The notes under the pieces were generated by a model that saw nothing but the letters and a program-made list of their open reading frames with translations, searched no databases and was not told the origin of the DNA. Shown piece after piece: positions 60,634 to 64,000 of a stretch of 64,000 bases of DNA. This DNA comes from Oscarella lobularis (taxonomy: Eukaryota > Porifera > Homoscleromorpha > Homosclerophorida > Oscarellidae), in NCBI RefSeq assembly GCF_947507565.1, contig NC_089178.1, positions 992,001 through 1,056,000 of the forward strand. The letters are read 5' to 3'. A program made the translations under genes and the position numbers. The stretch's first letter is position 1. Every line of letters starts with the position of its first letter.

Positions 60634-62261
60634 ATGTCTCATCAAACCGGCATAAAATGTACGTTTTCAGGCTCACGCGCGTATTCTCCGCTAACGCGAT
60701 ACTTACACTAGCGTCGGACGAACTCAAGGAGGCCTTCTCCGACGCGAAACGCGGCGAGAAGCGACTCCTCAAGGTCGAAATCGCCGACGGTAAAAAAAAG
60801 AACGAACTCTAATTAGCAACAAACGCAAATCGAATCGCAGAAAAGCTTCAACTGAAAGACAGCGAAAACGCGAAAGGAAGCTGGGAAGACGGCAAGCCGA
60901 AAAACGCCCCAGACAACGATAAGAACTCGAGGCCTCCCCCCTTTTCTCTCTTACAGATTACGACGCCTTCGTCTTGCCTCGCCTGGAATCGACGCCCTGT
61001 TACATTCTCTATCGACTCGATAGAACATCGGATGAGGGATCGCATCAGTGGATTTTGCTCGCCTACGTGCCGGATACGAGCGAGGTGCGGAAATAGAAAA
61101 ATTCTCTCGTCGATTCTCATTCCAATTTTGTCTGTTATTTTTCTCTCTTTTTTTAAAAGGTTCGGCAAAAGATGCTGTACGCCGCTACTCGATCGACGCT
61201 GAAAATGGAATTCGGCGGCGGAAATATCGTAGACGAGATTTATGGGAATACGAAAGTAAAAATGTGTCCTGTGCATTCCCTCACTTAGACAGAGAACTTC
61301 GTTTAGATAGACCCATATAGGCGAGTGTTACATGTACAGTTGATTATCACGTGATCCTTTTTTTCGAATTAGTGTGACCCTGTTTCTTACTGTCGTCGAT
61401 TTTGTTTTTGATTGCGTGTCTTTTTAGGATGACGTGAGCTTGGATGGGTATCAAAAGCACTTGGAAGCGGCTGAAGCGCCGCCGCCACTTACCGAGCAAG
61501 AGGAGCAAATGCAGATACTTTCTGAGGCGGACAAGATGGCTCGCATCGAGATAAGCGCGTCGACGCGCCAGTCTCATTTGCACGGAGTCAGTTTCCCGAC
61601 CGATGATGAGACCGTTCATCATTTGGAGAAACTGAGAGATAAAAAATTAATTTATGTTCAACTGGTAAGGAAAGTTTTTTTTGAATAATACGTTTGTTAC
61701 TCCTTTTCTTTTTTTAGTCAATTGATCTTGGGAATGAGAAGATCTGCTTTGTGAAGTCCGACGCGACGACAACGTCGGCGACGCTCGGTTCTCATGTGCC
61801 GGACGATCATTCACGCTATCACTTCTTTCGCTACAAGCATCAGTACGAAGGAGATGACCTGGACTCAGTGGGTAAGTGCAACCTCTGCAGATAAAAAATG
61901 GTCTCTCTTTATTTGGGTTTGCTTAATTAACTACAGTTTTTGTTTATTCGTCTCCTGGGTACAAGTGCTCTGTTAGAGAACGCATGCTCTATTCCTCCTG
62001 CAAAGCGACCGTAGTGGATCTTGCAAAGCAGCTTGATATTGATGTCGTTAAAGCCGTAAGTGGCCTGCATGCATTTTCTATTCGAGTGGCATCTAGCTAG
62101 TTTAGGTTGAGATTGAAAGTGGATCCGAACTTTCGGAGGCCTTTTTGATGGATGAGGTTCATCCCAAGCAGCATTTGCAGAAGCAGCTCTTTGCTAGACC
62201 TCCTGGGCCGTCGAATCGTCGACGCTCTTCGCCTAGGCCACAGTCGGCAAAGGAAAATTAG
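60634..62261 (+). CDS. TWF1: Twinfilin
   Basis: An actin-monomer-sequestering, barbed-end-capping protein with two ADF-homology domains. Exon 1 (60634-60658) encodes MSHQTGIK and splits a serine codon with exon 2 ([20 protein letters not shown]). Then [56 protein letters not shown], the linker, a second domain ([60 protein letters not shown]) and the tail [20 protein letters not shown]. About eight exons. All expected regions are present at normal length (about 340). Vertebrates have TWF1 and TWF2; this is probably their common ancestor type. Confidence 0.93.
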
Positions 62262-62436
62262 GCAAAGGGATGGGAACGTGAAAATAGCCCTTTTTAGTAC
62301 TGGTCTGCTGCAGTATCTATTATTGCATGTTAACCCCCCGATGAATGTATGTATGTATACGGGAAGTGGTGGTGTGTATACGGGGATCGGTGTCGTTGCT
62401 AAGTCCGTTGCTACGCTATCTCTTCAGTCCGAAATC

Positions 62437-62960
62437 ATGGCTGAGAATGGATTTTCGAAGCGGATAATAACCGTCGAGAAGACGTTTGCTATGATAAAGC
62501 CGGACGCCATCGATAAAGCGGACGAAATTCTCGAGATCATCGAAGAAAACGGATTCACTATTTTGCAGGTTGATTCCGTGGCTTATATACGGCTCAAGCG
62601 TATGCCATACTTACAGAAACGACGAGTGCAACTCAAACCAGAACAAGCGAGCGAATTCTACGCAGAGCACTTCGGAAAAATGTTTTTTCCGAGTCTAATC
62701 AATTATATTTGCAGGTTAGACCAGGAAATATATAATCTTAGCAGAAAACCGTTGGCTCTACCGTTAGTGGTTCCGTACTAGCCTTGGTATTGGCGAGAGA
62801 AGACGCAATTCTTCAGTGGAGAGCTCTTCTCGGTCCAACTAACACGTATAAGGCAAAAGAAGTGGCTCCGAACAGGTAGAGCGGGCTCCTAGAATAGTCC
62901 CAGGCGCACAGAAGAGCGGTTTTGCTTTCAAAGCGGTCTTCTAGTAATCCACATCACGTT

Positions 62961-63004
<44 letters not shown>

Positions 63005-63548
63005 AGAGTAGAGATGTGAATTTTTTGGCTTTCAAACTTCTCTTTCCTAAGGCTTTGCTGGCACGTCCTGAAGTGTTAGGAAGCAGTACAATCTATATAT
63101 AGGGGGCCTTTAGAAAAAATACGGGATGTAGTGTACTTCCTTTTCTCTAGTCTCAGAGCTCGATTTGGAACGAATGATCAGTGCAACGCTCTTCACGGAA
63201 GCGACTCTACCGGCTCAGCGGAAAGGGAAATCCACTTTTTCTTTCCCGACGGTAAACGCTAATGAACGCAAATCCGATTCCAACAAGAAAAATTCACGCT
63301 GTAGCCATCATCGAACCCATAGTCAAGAGTCAACTGGCAAGTGATTATCTCACTCGAACGCTCATGCCTACACTTCAGAAAGGATTGACAGAATTATGCA
63401 AGGCAAAGCCCGGAGATCCAATTGTACGTGTCAGTCTTCGCGCATTCATTTCCGCAAACATTAACATGCCTAATAGATGTGGCTCAGCGATTGGCTGCTT
63501 CTCAATAACCCGAATAAACCCCAAATTCAACAGCCGGGGAACCGATGA
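62437..63548 (+). CDS. NME5: Nucleoside diphosphate kinase homologue 5
   Basis: A ciliary/flagellar NDK-like protein. MAENGFSKRIITVEKTFAMI opens the NDK domain; KRRVQLKPEQASEFYAEHFG, FPSLINYICR, PLALVLAREDAILQWRALLG, GTNDQCNALHGSDSTGSAER (active-site His in NALHGSD) and EIHFFFPD follow. The C-terminal Dpy-30-like part reads LASDYLTRTLMPTLQKGLTE, LCKAKPGD, then MWLSDWLLLNNPNKPQ from the last exon, as in human NME5. Five exons; one intron contains a (GT)n run of about 39 bp at 62962-63000. CEP70 at the other end of the window is another cilium/centriole gene. Confidence 0.9.
62962..63000 (+). repeat. (GT)n microsatellite in an NME5 intron
   Basis: About 19 GT units, ending just before CTGTAG. 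Simple repeat in intron sequence. Confidence 0.85.
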
Positions 63549-63726
63549 GAAACGCGAAATATAACTAGAGTCGTAGATTTTCTTTGGAAGTGCGCATGTG
63601 TTTTTTTTTCGCTCTCCGAGTGAGAACCGGAAGCTTTCGGCTGTTTCCGGGCTCGTTTTCATTTGCTCGACAGAGGGGGAAGGGCGAGACGCGTTCTCTG
63701 TGTCATCTCCGTGACCGCGAGACGAG

Positions 63727-63905
63727 ATGGGCAACGCGCAGGGACTAGCGCAGGGCGCCAATTCACGCGACGCGCGCACCGCCACTGCCAGTCCGACTCC
63801 ATCCACTTTGGACCTGTCCGATCTCACCGCGGCCGAACGCAAGCAGATCGAGACGGTACTGGGACGCCAGTACGCGATAGAAATGGAGGAAGAAGATCGC
63901 ATAAG
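63727..63905 (+). CDS. First exon of a RIM/rabphilin-like Rab-effector gene, partial
   Basis: Starts MGNAQGLAQGANSRDARTAT, where Gly2 suggests possible N-myristoylation. It continues into a helix LTAAERKQIETVLGRQYAIE and EMEEEDRIR, resembling the first helix of the Rab-binding domain of RIM and rabphilin proteins, which precedes a FYVE-type zinc finger. The donor follows at AAG then GTCTGC (about 63906), and the rest of the gene lies outside the window. The identification rests on about 30 residues, so it is tentative. Confidence 0.45.
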
Positions 63906-64000
63906 GTCTGCTGGATAAGTTTACGTGTAGGGGGAAAAAAAGTGAAAAAGTGGGGGCCCCCCTACGTCGATCGCGAAGAACGTCAACTGTCCGTTTACTT

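Overview
This is animal nuclear DNA from a very compact genome. About 31 protein genes lie in 64 kb, most introns are only 45-90 bp with GT-AG ends, and neighbouring genes are often 20-100 bp apart. The content is metazoan: LRRK-type Roco kinase, SMCR8, PTP-PEST, CTHRC1, HIF1AN-like hydroxylase, CEP70, NME5, twinfilin, an Ig/FN3 adhesion receptor. Compactness, ancestral gene repertoire and divergent Rabs suggest an early-branching marine invertebrate. A sponge, perhaps a homoscleromorph, is my guess; that is inference, not shown by the sequence. No CRISPR array, virus or prokaryotic operon was seen.

Layout. 0-8.9 kb: a partial membrane-anchored glycoside-hydrolase-like gene, a possibly myristoylated protein, a HIF1AN-like hydroxylase, a small secreted coiled-coil protein, CEP70, an atypical Rab and the splicing factor ISY1. 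9-12.6 kb: two tandem duplications, a RAB43/19-like pair and a REXO4/ISG20-like exonuclease pair. 12.6-17.2 kb: HAL and AMDHD1, steps 1 and 3 of histidine breakdown, tail to tail with 16 bp between stop codons. 17.3-18.4 kb: a small secreted precursor with a tetrabasic site whose first coding exon is split by a 438-bp MITE. 18.6-34.4 kb: all minus strand, with a LisH/WD40 protein, a 6-Ig/5-FN3 receptor, a ~1,750-residue secreted repeat protein and G6PD. 34.9-39.1 kb: CTHRC1 and a PTP-PEST phosphatase. 39.2-53.9 kb: an LRRK-type kinase, SMCR8 and two RAB32/38-like GTPases. 54-64 kb: PSMA5, PMPCB, intronless RHOA, AMT, twinfilin, NME5 and the first exon of a RIM/rabphilin-like gene.

Relationships. 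HAL and AMDHD1 share a pathway. LRRK kinases act on Rab GTPases and mammalian LRRK2 binds Rab32/38; SMCR8 is the DENN partner of C9orf72 in a Rab-regulating complex. Their adjacency to two Rab32-like genes is the most striking functional grouping here, though compactness alone could produce it.

Products were assigned by translating the exons, checking splice phase across junctions, and recalling family sequences. No database search was run. Spans given for spliced genes run from start codon to stop codon and include introns.
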